The notes under the pieces are model-generated. The model ran no database searches. It was not told where the DNA came from and saw only the letters and a program-made list of their open reading frames with translations. Position numbers and translations under genes: made by a program. Shown in pieces: positions 52,216-62,158 of a stretch of DNA of 64,000 nt (its first letter is position 1; each line of letters opens with the position of its first letter). Source of the stretch: Butyrivibrio sp. NC2007 (GTDB taxonomy: Bacteria > Bacillota > Clostridia > Lachnospirales > Lachnospiraceae); assembly GCF_000421405.1 (NCBI RefSeq), contig NZ_ATWY01000004.1, forward strand, positions 62,001-126,000, written 5' to 3'.

Positions 52216-53562
52216 ATGCCTCTTAATCAGGATGAGAAAAAAGAAGTATTGGCGGACACAGGGTTTATCAGTGAAAAGATAAAACAGCGTCCCATAAACA
52301 GGAAAAAACTCTTAAGAAGAACAGCCATCACGTTCTTTCTTGCCATAGTATTCGGAATAGTTGCGTGCTTCACGTTCCTGTTCCTGCAACCGGTCTTCAG
52401 TGACAGGCTCTATCCGGAAGCTGAGCCGGAGCCCATCTCCTTCCCGGAGGAGGAGGTTCAGGACGAGCTTACTCCCGAGGAGATGTTTGCAGACGAATTT
52501 CAGATAGCGGAGGTCGAAGCCCAGTATCTCGAGGCCAATCAGAAGGATCAGATCGATGCAGCCATCGCTTCCTACTCCTTCTCTGCTTCCGACTATTCTA
52601 AAATGATGTACTCTCTTAAGGGTGTTGCTCAGAGCGTAGGCACCAGCATAGTCACAGTGACTGCTGTTTCCAACGACACCAACTGGTTCAGCGAATCCTT
52701 CGAGAGCAGCGGATCTGCTTCAGGCGTCATTATCGCCAACAACGGCTCCAGCTACTTTATCGTAGTTCCTTCATCAGCCATAAGCGAAGCCGAGAGCATA
52801 AAGGTAACCTTTGTCGATGGCTCCATGGCCAATGCAGAGCTTAAGCTCGCCGATGACGTAACAGGCCTTAGTGTCATCAGCGTCAGCAGATCTGACCTGA
52901 CAGAGAACACCAGAAACAAGGTGACAACCTCATTCCTTGGAAGCTCCAACAACGGCACAATGACAGGTCTTCCCGTCATCGCAGTCGGCAGTCCCATTGG
53001 AATTCAGGGTTCCATCTCTTACGGTATCATCACTTCCGAGAAGACAACCCTTAACCTTGAAGATTCCTACTACAAGCTCCTGACCACAGACATCTACGGC
53101 AGCACCTTAGGAAGTGGAGTACTCGCCAACTTAAACGGCCAGGTTATTGGTATTATCGACATGTCCTACAACACCGAGGATCTTGAGAACCATATCTGCG
53201 CCATCGGTATCACAGAGCTAAAGACATTGTTTGAAGATCTCTCAAACGGTCGAAACAGAGCATACATGGGCATCCACGGAACCACCATTCCCGCGGACAT
53301 CCTTGAGCAGCAGAACATCCCAGCCGGTGCTTACATAACAAAGACTGAGCTTGGCTCTCCAGCTATGCAGGCCGGAATCCAGAGCGGAGACATAATAACC
53401 GCCATAGACGGCGTCGAAGTCAGTTCCTATGAGCAGTTCATTTCCAAACTTGCGCAGTGCTCACCGGATGATATAATAACTGTTGCAGTAAAAAGACAGG
53501 CTCCAAATGATTACATAGAGCTTGATATAGAGGTGACTTTATCAAGTGCCACCCACAATTAA
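52216..53562 (+). CDS. HtrA/DegP-like membrane protein without an intact catalytic triad
   Basis: 448 residues: a cytoplasmic N-terminus, one TM (about 36-58), an acidic linker (66-110), a trypsin-like fold (about 135-340) and a C-terminal PDZ domain (about 350-440: GAYITKTELGSPAMQAGIQSGD). HtrA enzymes have NHVI with the catalytic His; here it reads PSSAI (185-189). TDLAV with the Asp is TGLSV (216-220). GNSGGP is replaced by GSTLGSG (295-301). The neighbouring TDIY..LNGQVIGI frame is conserved, so this is a clear homologue but very probably no protease. It may be a scaffold or regulator binding exported proteins through the PDZ domain. Divergent from mutS2. Confidence 0.82.
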   Translation: MPLNQDEKKEVLADTGFISEKIKQRPINRKKLLRRTAITFFLAIVFGIVACFTFLFLQPVFSDRLYPEAEPEPISFPEEEVQDELTPEEMFADEFQIAEVEAQYLEANQKDQIDAAIASYSFSASDYSKMMYSLKGVAQSVGTSIVTVTAVSNDTNWFSESFESSGSASGVIIANNGSSYFIVVPSSAISEAESIKVTFVDGSMANAELKLADDVTGLSVISVSRSDLTENTRNKVTTSFLGSSNNGTMTGLPVIAVGSPIGIQGSISYGIITSEKTTLNLEDSYYKLLTTDIYGSTLGSGVLANLNGQVIGIIDMSYNTEDLENHICAIGITELKTLFEDLSNGRNRAYMGIHGTTIPADILEQQNIPAGAYITKTELGSPAMQAGIQSGDIITAIDGVEVSSYEQFISKLAQCSPDDIITVAVKRQAPNDYIELDIEVTLSSATHN

Positions 53563-53586
53563 TTTATTGTTAGAAATGAGGTTTTT

Positions 53587-54531
53587 ATGAAATTTATCAA
53601 AGATCTTAAACCAGGGGACAGAGTTGCTGACATCTACATGTGTAAGCACAAACAGTCAGCCACAACCAAGAATGGAAAGGAGTACTATTCCGTAACCCTG
53701 CAGGATAAGACCGGCACAGTAGATGCCAAGATCTGGGAGCCGGGAGGAGCCGGCATCGATGAGTTCGACGATCAGGACTGCATAGATGTCTTTGGCGAAG
53801 TTACCAGCTTCAACGGCGCTATCCAGATCAACATAAAGAGAGCCAGAAAGTGCTCCGAGGGAGAATACGACCTTGCCAATTTCCTTCCTGTTTCAAGCAA
53901 GGACAACGACACAATGTATAAAGAGCTTTTGGGGATCATCGCTACTATCGAGAACCCTTATTTAAAAAAGCTTTTGGAAGAATTCTTTGTAAAGGACACA
54001 GCCTTTATCGAGAAGTTCCGCAAATCCAGCGCAGCCAAGACCGTGCACCACGGCTTTATCGGCGGTCTTTTAGAGCACACCTTAAGTGTTACCAAGCTCT
54101 GCAACTACATGGCAGGCGCCTATCCTATGCTCAAGAGAGACCTGCTTCTTACAGCAGCCATCTGCCATGACATAGGTAAGACAAAAGAGCTGTCTCTTTT
54201 CCCTGTCAACGATTACACCGATGAAGGCCAGTTCCTTGGCCACATCGTCATGGGAGCTATGATGGTTGGAGAAAAAGCCGCCCTCATCGAAGGCTTCCCG
54301 GAGCTCTTAAAGCAGGAGCTTCAGCACTGCATAGTTGCTCATCACGGAGAGTTTGAATATGGCTCACCCAAAAAGCCCGCGATCATGGAAGCTGTAGCCT
54401 TGAATCTTGCCGACAACACAGATGCCAAGATGGAGACCTTCACTGAAATCCTGCAGAATATTACCACTCCCGGATGGCAGGGATTCAACAAATTCTTTGA
54501 AACAAACATCTTCGAAACCAAGATTGACTGA
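53587..54531 (+). CDS. yhaM: 3'-5' exoribonuclease YhaM family
   Basis: 314 residues. An N-terminal OB-fold (about 10-100; YYSVTLQDKTGTVDAKIWEP) is followed by an HD phosphohydrolase domain: HHGFIGGLLEHTLSV, CHDIGKTKELS and CIVAHHGEFEYG give the metal-binding His and Asp residues. YhaM trims RNA 3' ends after endonuclease cleavage. It follows the htrA-like gene by 24 bp and is probably co-transcribed with it. Confidence 0.92.
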   Translation: MKFIKDLKPGDRVADIYMCKHKQSATTKNGKEYYSVTLQDKTGTVDAKIWEPGGAGIDEFDDQDCIDVFGEVTSFNGAIQINIKRARKCSEGEYDLANFLPVSSKDNDTMYKELLGIIATIENPYLKKLLEEFFVKDTAFIEKFRKSSAAKTVHHGFIGGLLEHTLSVTKLCNYMAGAYPMLKRDLLLTAAICHDIGKTKELSLFPVNDYTDEGQFLGHIVMGAMMVGEKAALIEGFPELLKQELQHCIVAHHGEFEYGSPKKPAIMEAVALNLADNTDAKMETFTEILQNITTPGWQGFNKFFETNIFETKID

Positions 54532-54586
54532 TTACCATTTATAGATTAACAAAAACAACTTTAGTTTTTTGTGTAAAACGACAAAA

Positions 54587-54616
54587 ATTTAAAATATTTA
54601 AGAAAAATCTAAAATA
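54587..54616 (+). promoter_or_regulatory. Direct-repeat activator site of the arabinan transporter promoter
   Basis: ATTTAAAATA (54587-54596) and ATCTAAAATA (54607-54616) are 20 bp apart, the second ending 4 bp before the -35 box TTGACG. The same arrangement occurs before the GH43-GH43-GH51 operon at 63191-63222, minus strand. Confidence 0.65.
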
Positions 54617-54620
54617 CCCA

Positions 54621-54650
54621 TTGACGCCCAATAATCCTGTTTAGTAAAAT
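54621..54650 (+). promoter_or_regulatory. Promoter of the arabinan-type CUT1 transporter
   Basis: TTGACG (54621-54626), an 18-bp spacer and TAAAAT (54645-54650); start expected about 54657, leader about 40 nt. Confidence 0.65.
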
Positions 54651-54679
54651 TGCTGTAACAGATGCTAGTTAACGCAATT
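54648..54679. promoter_or_regulatory. Dyad over the transcription start of the transporter
   Basis: AATTGC-TGTAAC (54648-54659) mirrors GTTAAC-GCAATT (54668-54679) apart from two inner positions. Since its left arm overlaps the -10 box and lies before the expected start, it is better read as a DNA operator than an RNA hairpin, although six T follow. Confidence 0.4.
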
Positions 54680-54696
54680 TTTTAGGAGGATTTGCT

Positions 54697-56178
54697 ATGA
54701 AGAAGAAAGTTTTGAGTATTCTATTAGCCGGATGCATGTCAATGGGTATTCTTGCAGGCTGCTCAACAACAACTGTTGAGGAAGCAGGCGAAGCTACTCC
54801 TGCAGAACCGGCAGCAGACACAGCTGCAGCTGAGACCACCTCAGAGTCTTCAACCGAGACCCTTGCAGGTGAAGGTGATCAGACAATCCACGTATTCCTT
54901 TACATGCAGGAGCATGAGAAGGAAATCTACCAGCAGCTCATCGATGAGTTCGTTGAAGAGCACAAGGATCAGGTTAAGGAAGTTGTATTCGAAGTTACAA
55001 CACAGGATGAGTACAACCAGAAGATGATCGCCAACATGACAGCAGGCGATATGCCTGATGTATTCTACGTAGGACCTGCAGCAGTTCGTTCTTATGTAGA
55101 CAACGGTTACATCCTTCCACTCGACAACTATGTGGACGATGCAACAATCAGCAGCATTTGGGGAACAACTCAGGAAATCTACCGCTATGACGGCAGCGAG
55201 ATCGGCAAGGGTTCACTCTACGCATTCCCTAAGGATCTTTCCTGCTTTGCATTTGCTTACAACCAGGACCTCTTCGACGAGGCAGGTCTTGAATATCCCG
55301 ATCCTAACAAGCCTTACACATACGCAGAGTTCGAGGAAGTATGCAAGGCCCTTACAAAGGACAAGGACGGCGACGGAGAAATTGATCAGTGGGGCGTTGC
55401 CTGTGCAGACCAGTGGGGCATGACACCTATTCTTTATTCAAACGGCGTTAAGTTCCTCAATGACGACATGACTAAGGTTAACGTTGCAAACAACCCTCAG
55501 CTCACAGAGGCTCTTACATTCTACACAGATCTTACAAAGAACGGCCTTACACCTTCAGTTGAGCAGGATACAGCTCTTGGCGGATACCAGAGATGGCTCG
55601 ATGGACAGGTTGCTTTCTACGCTTGCGGAACATGGGACGTTGCAGCATTCATGGATGATGCTACATTCCCTTACAAGTGGAACCTTTGCGGATGGCCTGT
55701 AGGACCTTCAGGTGACGGAAGATCACACACATGGATGGGATCAGTTGGATACTGCGTATCATCCACAACAGAGTACCCTGACCTCTGCGCAGAGCTTGTT
55801 TCAAAGCTTTCAACAGATGCTGACGGACAGAGAGCAGTTTCAGGTATCTCAACAGGTGCTTCAATCCAGCTTCCTAACATCACAGAGCTTGCATACGGCG
55901 AGTTCAAGGATGCTGTAAACAGCGGCAAAGTTCCTTACGCTTCAAACGTAGACGTTATCTTCGGATACTTCGACGGAAACGACAATTACGCTGCAGCTCT
56001 TCAGGAGACAGACTACACATACAACTCAGAGTGGTTCACACCTTTCTGGTCAGGTGTATTCAACATCAAGAACGGCGATATCTCTGTTGAGGATTACTTA
56101 AAGCAGGTTGAGCCTGAGATGCAGGAGCTTCTTGACGAGGCTATAGAGCTTCAGAATTCAGCTACAAAGAACGGCTGA
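54697..56178 (+). CDS. Extracellular sugar-binding lipoprotein (arabinan-type CUT1)
   Basis: 493 residues. Lipobox ILAGC (Cys22), an Ala/Glu/Thr linker of about 35 residues, then a family 1 solute-binding protein (IHVFLYMQEHEKEIYQQLIDEFVEEH, GDMPDVFYVGP). Smaller than the LplA-like ones and closer to classical MalE/AraN-type proteins. It probably binds arabino-oligosaccharides, given the convergent GH43/GH51 genes. A terminator hairpin follows, which should make it more abundant than the permeases. Confidence 0.9.
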   Translation: MKKKVLSILLAGCMSMGILAGCSTTTVEEAGEATPAEPAADTAAAETTSESSTETLAGEGDQTIHVFLYMQEHEKEIYQQLIDEFVEEHKDQVKEVVFEVTTQDEYNQKMIANMTAGDMPDVFYVGPAAVRSYVDNGYILPLDNYVDDATISSIWGTTQEIYRYDGSEIGKGSLYAFPKDLSCFAFAYNQDLFDEAGLEYPDPNKPYTYAEFEEVCKALTKDKDGDGEIDQWGVACADQWGMTPILYSNGVKFLNDDMTKVNVANNPQLTEALTFYTDLTKNGLTPSVEQDTALGGYQRWLDGQVAFYACGTWDVAAFMDDATFPYKWNLCGWPVGPSGDGRSHTWMGSVGYCVSSTTEYPDLCAELVSKLSTDADGQRAVSGISTGASIQLPNITELAYGEFKDAVNSGKVPYASNVDVIFGYFDGNDNYAAALQETDYTYNSEWFTPFWSGVFNIKNGDISVEDYLKQVEPEMQELLDEAIELQNSATKNG

Positions 56179-56200
56179 TAACCCAGTTTAGAACCAGACA

Positions 56201-56231
56201 GAGCCCCTCTGTATTTGATGCCGAGGGGCTC
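56201..56231 (+). terminator. Attenuator between binding-protein and permease genes
   Basis: GAGCCCCTC (56201-56209) pairs with GAGGGGCTC (56223-56231) over a 13-nt loop, followed by GTTTTAT. The short T run suggests partial termination. Confidence 0.75.
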
Positions 56232-56259
56232 GTTTTATAAGATTTAGAGGAAAGAGAAA

Positions 56260-57177
56260 ATGGCAAAAACAAAAGTCAAAGTACACAGATCCGCCATGGC
56301 AAAAAGAGAAGAACGCTGGGCATGGCTTTTTATCGCACCTCCCTTTATCGGTTTCATGCTCTTTATGGCGTACCCGATCGTATTCGCCCTGATCGCCAGT
56401 ACCAGTAAATGGACCGGAATGAATTCTCTCTGGGGAAATATAGTCGGCCTCGGCAACTACATTAAGATCTTTGGCGATTACAAATTCTGGAGATCCATGG
56501 GAACAACCATAATCTACATGATAGGTATTCCCATCGGAATGATTCTGGGAATCCTCATCGCCATGGGCCTTAACAGAAAGATTCCGGGCAAAAGAGTTCT
56601 TACCACAATGTACTATGTTCCCGTGGTATCTTCACTGGTTGCTGTCTCTATTTTGTGGGCATGGGTATTTAACTACGACTACGGTCTTTTAAACGGTATC
56701 TACAAAGCTCTCACGGGAATGCACGGTCCCAACTGGCTGGGCGATGAGCACATGGTAAAGATATCCCTCATAATCTTCATGGTATGGAAGGGTCTTGGCG
56801 GAACGGTAATCCTATATCTTGCAGGACTTCAGAACATTCCGAGAGACTACTATGAAGCAGCCATGATCGACGGAGCAAACAGCTGGAAGAAGTTCACCAA
56901 TATAACTCTCCCGCTGCTCTCACCGGTAACCTTCTACGTACTTATCACTTCCCTCATCGGAGGTTTCCAGGTATTCGTAGAAGTTCAGGTCATGACACCA
57001 AACGGCGGACCAAACTACAGCTCAGCAACTGTTGTATTCTATCTCTATGAGAAAGCCTTTACCAACGGCCAGCTCGGCTACGGTAGTGCAGTTGCGGTAA
57101 TTCTTGCGACCATCATATTCATTATCACGGCCATCAACTTCTGGGGCCAGGATAAATGGGTTAAGACTATAGATTAA
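56260..57177 (+). CDS. CUT1 sugar ABC permease (MalF/AraP type)
   Basis: 305 residues, six membrane helices expected; the first starts about 20 (WLFIAPPFIGFMLFMAYPIVF). The EAA loop reads YEAAMIDGANSWKKFTNITL. It pairs with the next gene (13 bp downstream). No ATPase gene is present in this operon; MsmX (8901-10010) is the candidate. RBS AGAGG. Confidence 0.92.
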   Translation: MAKTKVKVHRSAMAKREERWAWLFIAPPFIGFMLFMAYPIVFALIASTSKWTGMNSLWGNIVGLGNYIKIFGDYKFWRSMGTTIIYMIGIPIGMILGILIAMGLNRKIPGKRVLTTMYYVPVVSSLVAVSILWAWVFNYDYGLLNGIYKALTGMHGPNWLGDEHMVKISLIIFMVWKGLGGTVILYLAGLQNIPRDYYEAAMIDGANSWKKFTNITLPLLSPVTFYVLITSLIGGFQVFVEVQVMTPNGGPNYSSATVVFYLYEKAFTNGQLGYGSAVAVILATIIFIITAINFWGQDKWVKTID

Positions 57178-57190
57178 GGAGGTGTGACAG

Positions 57191-58087
57191 ATGGCTACAG
57201 CAATTTTATCAAAACCAAAAAGCAGCCAAAAAGACTATATGAATGATCGCGTCACATCCCCCAAAGAAAAGACGTTCAACATCATTATCTTTGTCCTGCT
57301 GTTCTTATTTGCAATAACAATGGTGTTCCCCCTCATCTACATGGTGGCAACATCCTTTATGACCAAAAACCAGATCCTCTCAGGAACCCTGACGATCATT
57401 CCCGATCCGATCCTTATCGGTAAATACAGCGAGGTTATGAAAAAGGGACAGTTCATAAGCGGTATCATCAACACCATCAAGGTTGAGATCCCTGTGCTCA
57501 TTATCGGAGGCTTTACTTCATCCCTTGCAGCCTTTGCCTTTGCCAAGATGGAATTCAGAGGTAAAAACGCACTGTTTTTGGCACTCCTTGCAACCATCAT
57601 GATTCCATTTGCGGTTGTAATGATCCCTCAGTACGTACTCTTTACCAAGCTCCACTGGACCAATTCCCTGGCACCACTTATCATTCCGGGGTGCTTTGGA
57701 AACGTCAGCATGATCTTCTTCCTTCGTCAGAACCTTTACAGCATCCCTTCAGACCTTATGGATGCAGCCAAGATTGACGGATGCAACTACTTCGGAATCT
57801 ACTGGAAGATCTTCCTTCCACTTATGAAGGGTGCTCTTGGTACACAACTCATGCTCTGGTTCATGGGAATATGGAATGACTACCTTGCTCCAACGATCTT
57901 CCTTAGAAGTGAAAAGACCTGGACCCTTCAGGTAGTTATCAGATCCTTTAACCACTACTACGCGATTCAAAGTGATTACGCTCTGATCATGGCAGCATCG
58001 GTTATAGCAATGCTTCCGACACTGATATTGTTCTTCCTGTTCCAGAGAGTCATCATCGAGTCCATCGCGATCAGCGGAATCAAGTAA
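57191..58087 (+). CDS. CUT1 sugar ABC permease (MalG/AraQ type)
   Basis: 298 residues. Six membrane helices expected; EAA loop MDAAKIDGCNYFGIYWKIFL. The typical MalG C-terminus is VIIESIAISGIK. Last gene of the transporter operon, closed by a good terminator and convergent with the ArsR-like regulator. RBS AAGGAGG. Confidence 0.92.
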   Translation: MATAILSKPKSSQKDYMNDRVTSPKEKTFNIIIFVLLFLFAITMVFPLIYMVATSFMTKNQILSGTLTIIPDPILIGKYSEVMKKGQFISGIINTIKVEIPVLIIGGFTSSLAAFAFAKMEFRGKNALFLALLATIMIPFAVVMIPQYVLFTKLHWTNSLAPLIIPGCFGNVSMIFFLRQNLYSIPSDLMDAAKIDGCNYFGIYWKIFLPLMKGALGTQLMLWFMGIWNDYLAPTIFLRSEKTWTLQVVIRSFNHYYAIQSDYALIMAASVIAMLPTLILFFLFQRVIIESIAISGIK

Positions 58088-58099
58088 AAGACATAACAA

Positions 58100-58127
58100 A
58101 AGAGGTTAGCGTTTAAGCTAACCTCTT
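58100..58127. terminator. Bidirectional terminator between transporter and regulator genes
   Basis: AAGAGGTTAGC (58100-58110) pairs perfectly with GCTAACCTCTT (58117-58127), with a 6-nt loop. On the plus strand ATTTTTT follows; on the minus strand TTTTGTT follows, so it can end both converging transcripts. Confidence 0.88.
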
Positions 58128-58141
58128 ATTTTTTACCTTTA

Positions 58142-59065
58142 TTATGGCAACTCTATAGGGCTGTATGCCATCTTTATGTTTATATCCTGGTTGTAGTTAC
58201 CAAAACCTCTTCCGAAGATTGTAAGACCGCCTACATGCTCAGCATTCTCGGGAACCTCGAGCTTAAACTTAAGAGGACTCTTACTTGATATCTTGAACTG
58301 ATCAATGGTCACATCAGAGATCTGAAGGCCGTCTATAAATGTTCCCTTGTGGTTTATAACCAGCATCTTGAGAAGTCCGTACTGATTCCAGTTGGGGAAC
58401 CACCAGTCGGGAGTAAAGATACCCTTTACATCTCCGAAGTCTCCGGGGCTCGTCCAGGTGCCGAGAAGAGTTCCGTTTAAGTAAAAATAGATATCCGAAG
58501 GCCATACATTATTAACTCCGGGCGCTTCAGAACTCAGCTCCATGGAAATGCAGATCTCGTCAATCCTCTGATTGGCCGGAACAAAGTTAGGGATGGCATA
58601 TTCAACATATCCCTTGGTGAACCAAAGAATATCAGCTTCATATCTGTCGGGATGAGCAAAGTATCTGGTGTCGTCCACTTCACCGATGAGCCTGTTGCTG
58701 GTTGCAAGGCCACATGTCGGATAAACATTATAGTCTGAAAAAAGACCAACCTTGATATCCGTTGTGTAGATATTCTCACTCTCAGGCTTATCCTGAAGCT
58801 CTATAAGAATCTTGTCCAGATGTACTGAGCATACCTTCTGATTGCCATGGCCCGATGCCTCGGAGGAAACGGTAACAACTCCGCATTCTTCCAGCTTCTT
58901 GATATGGCTTGTAAGCGCGCCGTTGGTGATATTAAGACGGCTTGCAAGCTCATTCATGTTCATGGCATTTTCATTCAGAAGTATCTTGATTATCTCAACT
59001 CGAATATCAGAACCCAGAGCTTTAAAGAGCTCGAGCCCCTCATCAAGCGACTTGATATGTAACAT
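58142..59065 (-). CDS. ArsR-type HTH fused to a large beta-rich C-terminal domain (putative arabinan regulator)
   Basis: 307 residues. Residues 8-85 form an ArsR-like winged helix (ALGSDIRVEIIKILL, MNELASRLNITNGALTSHIKKLEECGVV). The remaining 220 residues are Trp/Tyr/Gly-rich and predicted beta, with YFYLNGTLLGTWTSPGDFGDVKG resembling carbohydrate-binding sandwich folds. No metal-binding Cys pattern of true ArsR proteins is seen. I recall uncharacterised COG4189-like regulators of this form beside GH51 genes. As last gene of the GH43-GH43-GH51 operon it probably senses an arabino-oligosaccharide or intermediate and may bind the ATNTAAAATA repeats. Confidence 0.75.
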   Translation of the reverse strand: MLHIKSLDEGLELFKALGSDIRVEIIKILLNENAMNMNELASRLNITNGALTSHIKKLEECGVVTVSSEASGHGNQKVCSVHLDKILIELQDKPESENIYTTDIKVGLFSDYNVYPTCGLATSNRLIGEVDDTRYFAHPDRYEADILWFTKGYVEYAIPNFVPANQRIDEICISMELSSEAPGVNNVWPSDIYFYLNGTLLGTWTSPGDFGDVKGIFTPDWWFPNWNQYGLLKMLVINHKGTFIDGLQISDVTIDQFKISSKSPLKFKLEVPENAEHVGGLTIFGRGFGNYNQDINIKMAYSPIELP

Positions 59066-59109
59066 AATACGTACCCACCCTTTTCATATTAGATTAAAAT
59101 ATTATACCT

Positions 59110-60615
59110 TTATTTTAGTCTAATCTCAACTACACTTGCTGCAGGTATGTTAAGCTTAAGTCCGCCTTCTGTCTTGTAATCCTCAAAGTTCTTTTCAACA
59201 ACCTTCTCAGGATCCTCAAAGGTGTTGTAATCATGCGCATCTGCGCCGCCTACATATTTTGCTTCAACAACTTCAAAGCTCTTCTTCTCAGCAAATACAA
59301 CATCAAGCTCTTTTGCCTCGGTAGGAGACTGATTGCTGACTGTGATTGTGATGATTCCGTCCTTCTCAGATACAGACTCATTGAGGTCAGGTACCTTAAA
59401 GCCATCCTCAACACCGATCTCTGTAGCTCCTGTTATGCTGCTGCCAAGAAGCTCAGCGCCCTGGTGATGACGATACATGTGGAATACATGATAAGTAGGA
59501 GTCTTGATCATCTTCTCGCCGTCTGTGAGGATAACGGACTGAAGAACGTTAACCATCTGAGCGATACACGCCATCTTAACTCTGTCACAGTGCTTGTTGA
59601 AGATGTTGAGAGTAATGCCGGCTACAAGGGCATCTCTTACTGTGTTCTGCTGATAGAGGAATCCGGGATTTGTTCCGGGCTCAACCTCAAACCATGTTCC
59701 CCACTCATCAACAGCAAGTCCGATATGCTTATCGGGATCGTACTGGTCAAGAACATTGCAATGTCTTGATACAAGCTCATCCATGAGGTATGCCTTGCTA
59801 AGAGTTCTGTAGTAGCACTCATCATCAAACTCTGTTGCACTTACCTTAGGATCCCAGCCGTATGGCATGTCATAGTAGTGAAGAGAGATCAGGTCCATAA
59901 AGCCGTGCTCATGTGCAGGTGAATGATCAAAGCAAGTCTTTAAAACCTCCTCTGTCCAGTGATAGTCATCATTATTTGCACCGCAGGCAATCTTCTTGAA
60001 CTTCTTGTCAGGATTGTACTGACGAAGATAGGTCTGATATCTGCGATAGAGATCTCCGTAGTACTGAGGTCTCATATTTCCGCCGCAGCCCCAGTTCTCA
60101 TTTCCTACTGCAAAGTAGTCAAGCTTATAAGGCTCGGGATGTCCGTTCTCCTTACGAAGGTCAGCCATAGGAGATACTCCGTCCAGAGTCATGTACTCAA
60201 CCCACTGGCTCATCTCCTGAACTGTTCCGCTTCCGAGGTTTCCGTTTACATAGGTCTTGCAGCCAAGCTGTCTGCAGAGCTCCATGAACTCATCTGTTCC
60301 AAAGCTGTTATCCTCCATAACTCCGCCCCAGTGAGTGTTTATCATTTTCTTTCTCTTTGACTTCTCTCCGATACCGTCCATCCAGTGGTACTCATCGGCA
60401 AAGCATCCGCCCGGCCAGCGAAGCACAGGAACCTTCATCTCCTTCAGCGCTTCAACCACGTCGGTTCTCATGCCGTTGACATTGGGAATATCTGAATTCT
60501 CACCTACATAGAGGCCTTCATAGATACATCTTCCCAGATGCTCGGAGAAGTGTCCGTATACTTCGGGCGCTATCTCTCCCATTTTCTTTGTTTCATTGAT
60601 CACTAGTTTTGCCAT
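59110..60615 (-). CDS. abfA: Intracellular alpha-L-arabinofuranosidase, GH51
   Basis: 501 residues, no signal peptide. GH51 landmarks: [15 protein letters not shown] (20-34), [13 protein letters not shown] (66-78), acid/base Glu173 in [10 protein letters not shown] and nucleophile Glu304 in [10 protein letters not shown]. It releases L-arabinose from imported arabino-oligosaccharides. It overlaps the upstream GH43 lipoprotein gene by 23 bp, and the regulator gene follows after 44 bp. Confidence 0.95.
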   Translation of the reverse strand: MAKLVINETKKMGEIAPEVYGHFSEHLGRCIYEGLYVGENSDIPNVNGMRTDVVEALKEMKVPVLRWPGGCFADEYHWMDGIGEKSKRKKMINTHWGGVMEDNSFGTDEFMELCRQLGCKTYVNGNLGSGTVQEMSQWVEYMTLDGVSPMADLRKENGHPEPYKLDYFAVGNENWGCGGNMRPQYYGDLYRRYQTYLRQYNPDKKFKKIACGANNDDYHWTEEVLKTCFDHSPAHEHGFMDLISLHYYDMPYGWDPKVSATEFDDECYYRTLSKAYLMDELVSRHCNVLDQYDPDKHIGLAVDEWGTWFEVEPGTNPGFLYQQNTVRDALVAGITLNIFNKHCDRVKMACIAQMVNVLQSVILTDGEKMIKTPTYHVFHMYRHHQGAELLGSSITGATEIGVEDGFKVPDLNESVSEKDGIITITVSNQSPTEAKELDVVFAEKKSFEVVEAKYVGGADAHDYNTFEDPEKVVEKNFEDYKTEGGLKLNIPAASVVEIRLK

Positions 60616-62158
60616 ATCTTACTCCCCATATTGAATGATTATTGTCACCTGCTGCGCTGATGCAGAAGGTGTTGTTTCCTGCTTCATCTGTCATTTCCAC
60701 CATAACGCCCTTAAAAGTAACATCCCCGGATTTTATGGTGATAAAGTTTGTTCCTTCTTTTACCTCATAGGTTCCTGTTATTCCGCCTGTGATATTTCCA
60801 TCTGCAAACTTGCACTCTACAGGCTCATTTACCAGGTTGTTAACTTCAAGGCCGTGGTCGACAACGTAGATGGTGCCCTGAATGTCTTTTGTCTTATAAC
60901 CCTCTTCCGAAAGGGATTCACCGTTTGTGGCAAACGGGAAAACGCAAGGCCAGCCATCCTCATTCATGGCCATCTGATGGACTCTTACCGAATGGAACTC
61001 CCCGTTGTTCTTAAATCTCTGATGATAGACGATGTATAATTTACCGTCTGCTCCTTCAAAGGTGGACTGTCCACCGGGTGCCATATATGTGACGTTAAGG
61101 CTCGGAAGTGTGTAATTGCCCATGAGCTTAACGCCGTAATCAGCGTAGGAATCCAGGTCTCCTTTGATCCCAAGGCTGTTTCCTGTAGCGTCAACATATG
61201 GACCGTCAGGGTTTTCCGACCTAAGGACTCTTATCTGATATCCGCCATCTGCCTGAAGGTTTCCATAGGACAGGAACAGGTAATAGTAGCCGGTAGCCTT
61301 GTCATAATGGATATACGGACCTTCTATGGAGTGGTGGAATCCGCCGATAAGTCTTTTGCCAAAGTATGCATCCACTTCGCTCTCGTCATCTGTTACCGGA
61401 TGGATTGGCTCGCCGGTTTCCTGATCGAGCTCTAAGATAAAGATTCCGCCGGACCAGGAGCCGTATACCATCCAGAGCCTGTCATCTGCGTCATAAAACA
61501 TGGCAGGATCGATGGCGTTGGGCCAGAGCTGATTGTTATAAGCTCCGCCTGATACATATCGGTTTCTTGTGGCTGCATCCTCTCCCATTATCTCACAAAA
61601 GTTAGTCAGATTCAGGTCAGATTTTGCGAATCCTGAGTAAATTATTGTTTTTTCGTAGTGGTAAGGACCTCCGATATTATCAGAAGTTGCCAGCACGATA
61701 TTTGACTTGATATAAGAAGACGTGGTGCAGAAGTACATCCAGTACTTGCCTGTCTTCTTGTTGTAGATAACGCTTGGAGCCCAGACTGAATAGCCGTTCT
61801 GCTCGTTCTTACCCACAAAAGAAAAGGCATCAAAAGGCTCAGCCAGCAGATTGTCATAGATCTTGTTGCTGCCGTTTACCCCATCAGCCCAGGTGTCCCA
61901 CTTTATCAGGTCGGAAGATGTAGCCGCCGTCATGTGCGTTCCGTAGCAGTAATAGGTGCCGTCTTCTGCCACAATGACCTGAGGGTCGTGAAGAGATGCC
62001 CCCGAATTAACGGATCCCTTTGCTATTTCCTCCATACTCGCCTCCTGAGGAAGAACTGTGTTCTCAGCCCCTGAAGGCGCCGAGCATCCACTTCCCAAAG
62101 CAGCAAGGACAAAGCTCATCCCTGCTGCGATAAATCTCATGTATCTGTTTCGCATCAT
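60593..62158 (-). CDS. Endo-arabinanase lipoprotein, GH43
   Basis: 521 residues. Lipobox LGSGC (Cys25) anchors it outside the cell. The five-bladed propeller has the base Asp58 in LHDPQ, a modulating Asp in [10 protein letters not shown] and the acid Glu in [12 protein letters not shown], as in GH43 arabinan endo-1,5-alpha-L-arabinosidases. A C-terminal beta domain (about 410-515) follows. It probably cuts arabinan at the surface into oligosaccharides for the convergent CUT1 importer. The gene overlaps its upstream neighbour by 4 bp and GH51 by 23 bp. Confidence 0.9.
   Translation of the reverse strand: MMRNRYMRFIAAGMSFVLAALGSGCSAPSGAENTVLPQEASMEEIAKGSVNSGASLHDPQVIVAEDGTYYCYGTHMTAATSSDLIKWDTWADGVNGSNKIYDNLLAEPFDAFSFVGKNEQNGYSVWAPSVIYNKKTGKYWMYFCTTSSYIKSNIVLATSDNIGGPYHYEKTIIYSGFAKSDLNLTNFCEIMGEDAATRNRYVSGGAYNNQLWPNAIDPAMFYDADDRLWMVYGSWSGGIFILELDQETGEPIHPVTDDESEVDAYFGKRLIGGFHHSIEGPYIHYDKATGYYYLFLSYGNLQADGGYQIRVLRSENPDGPYVDATGNSLGIKGDLDSYADYGVKLMGNYTLPSLNVTYMAPGGQSTFEGADGKLYIVYHQRFKNNGEFHSVRVHQMAMNEDGWPCVFPFATNGESLSEEGYKTKDIQGTIYVVDHGLEVNNLVNEPVECKFADGNITGGITGTYEVKEGTNFITIKSGDVTFKGVMVEMTDEAGNNTFCISAAGDNNHSIWGVRYGKTSDQ

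Noticed and set aside
52083-52217. 45-codon N-terminal extension of MutS2
   Set aside because: The extension does not look like MutS2, would overlap the divergent htrA-like control region, and the conserved start (MNKKALHVLEYDKI) lies at 52082.
54648-54683. Intrinsic terminator in the leader of the arabinan transporter
   Set aside because: The left arm overlaps the -10 box and lies before the expected transcription start, so the RNA hairpin would not form; kept instead as a possible operator.
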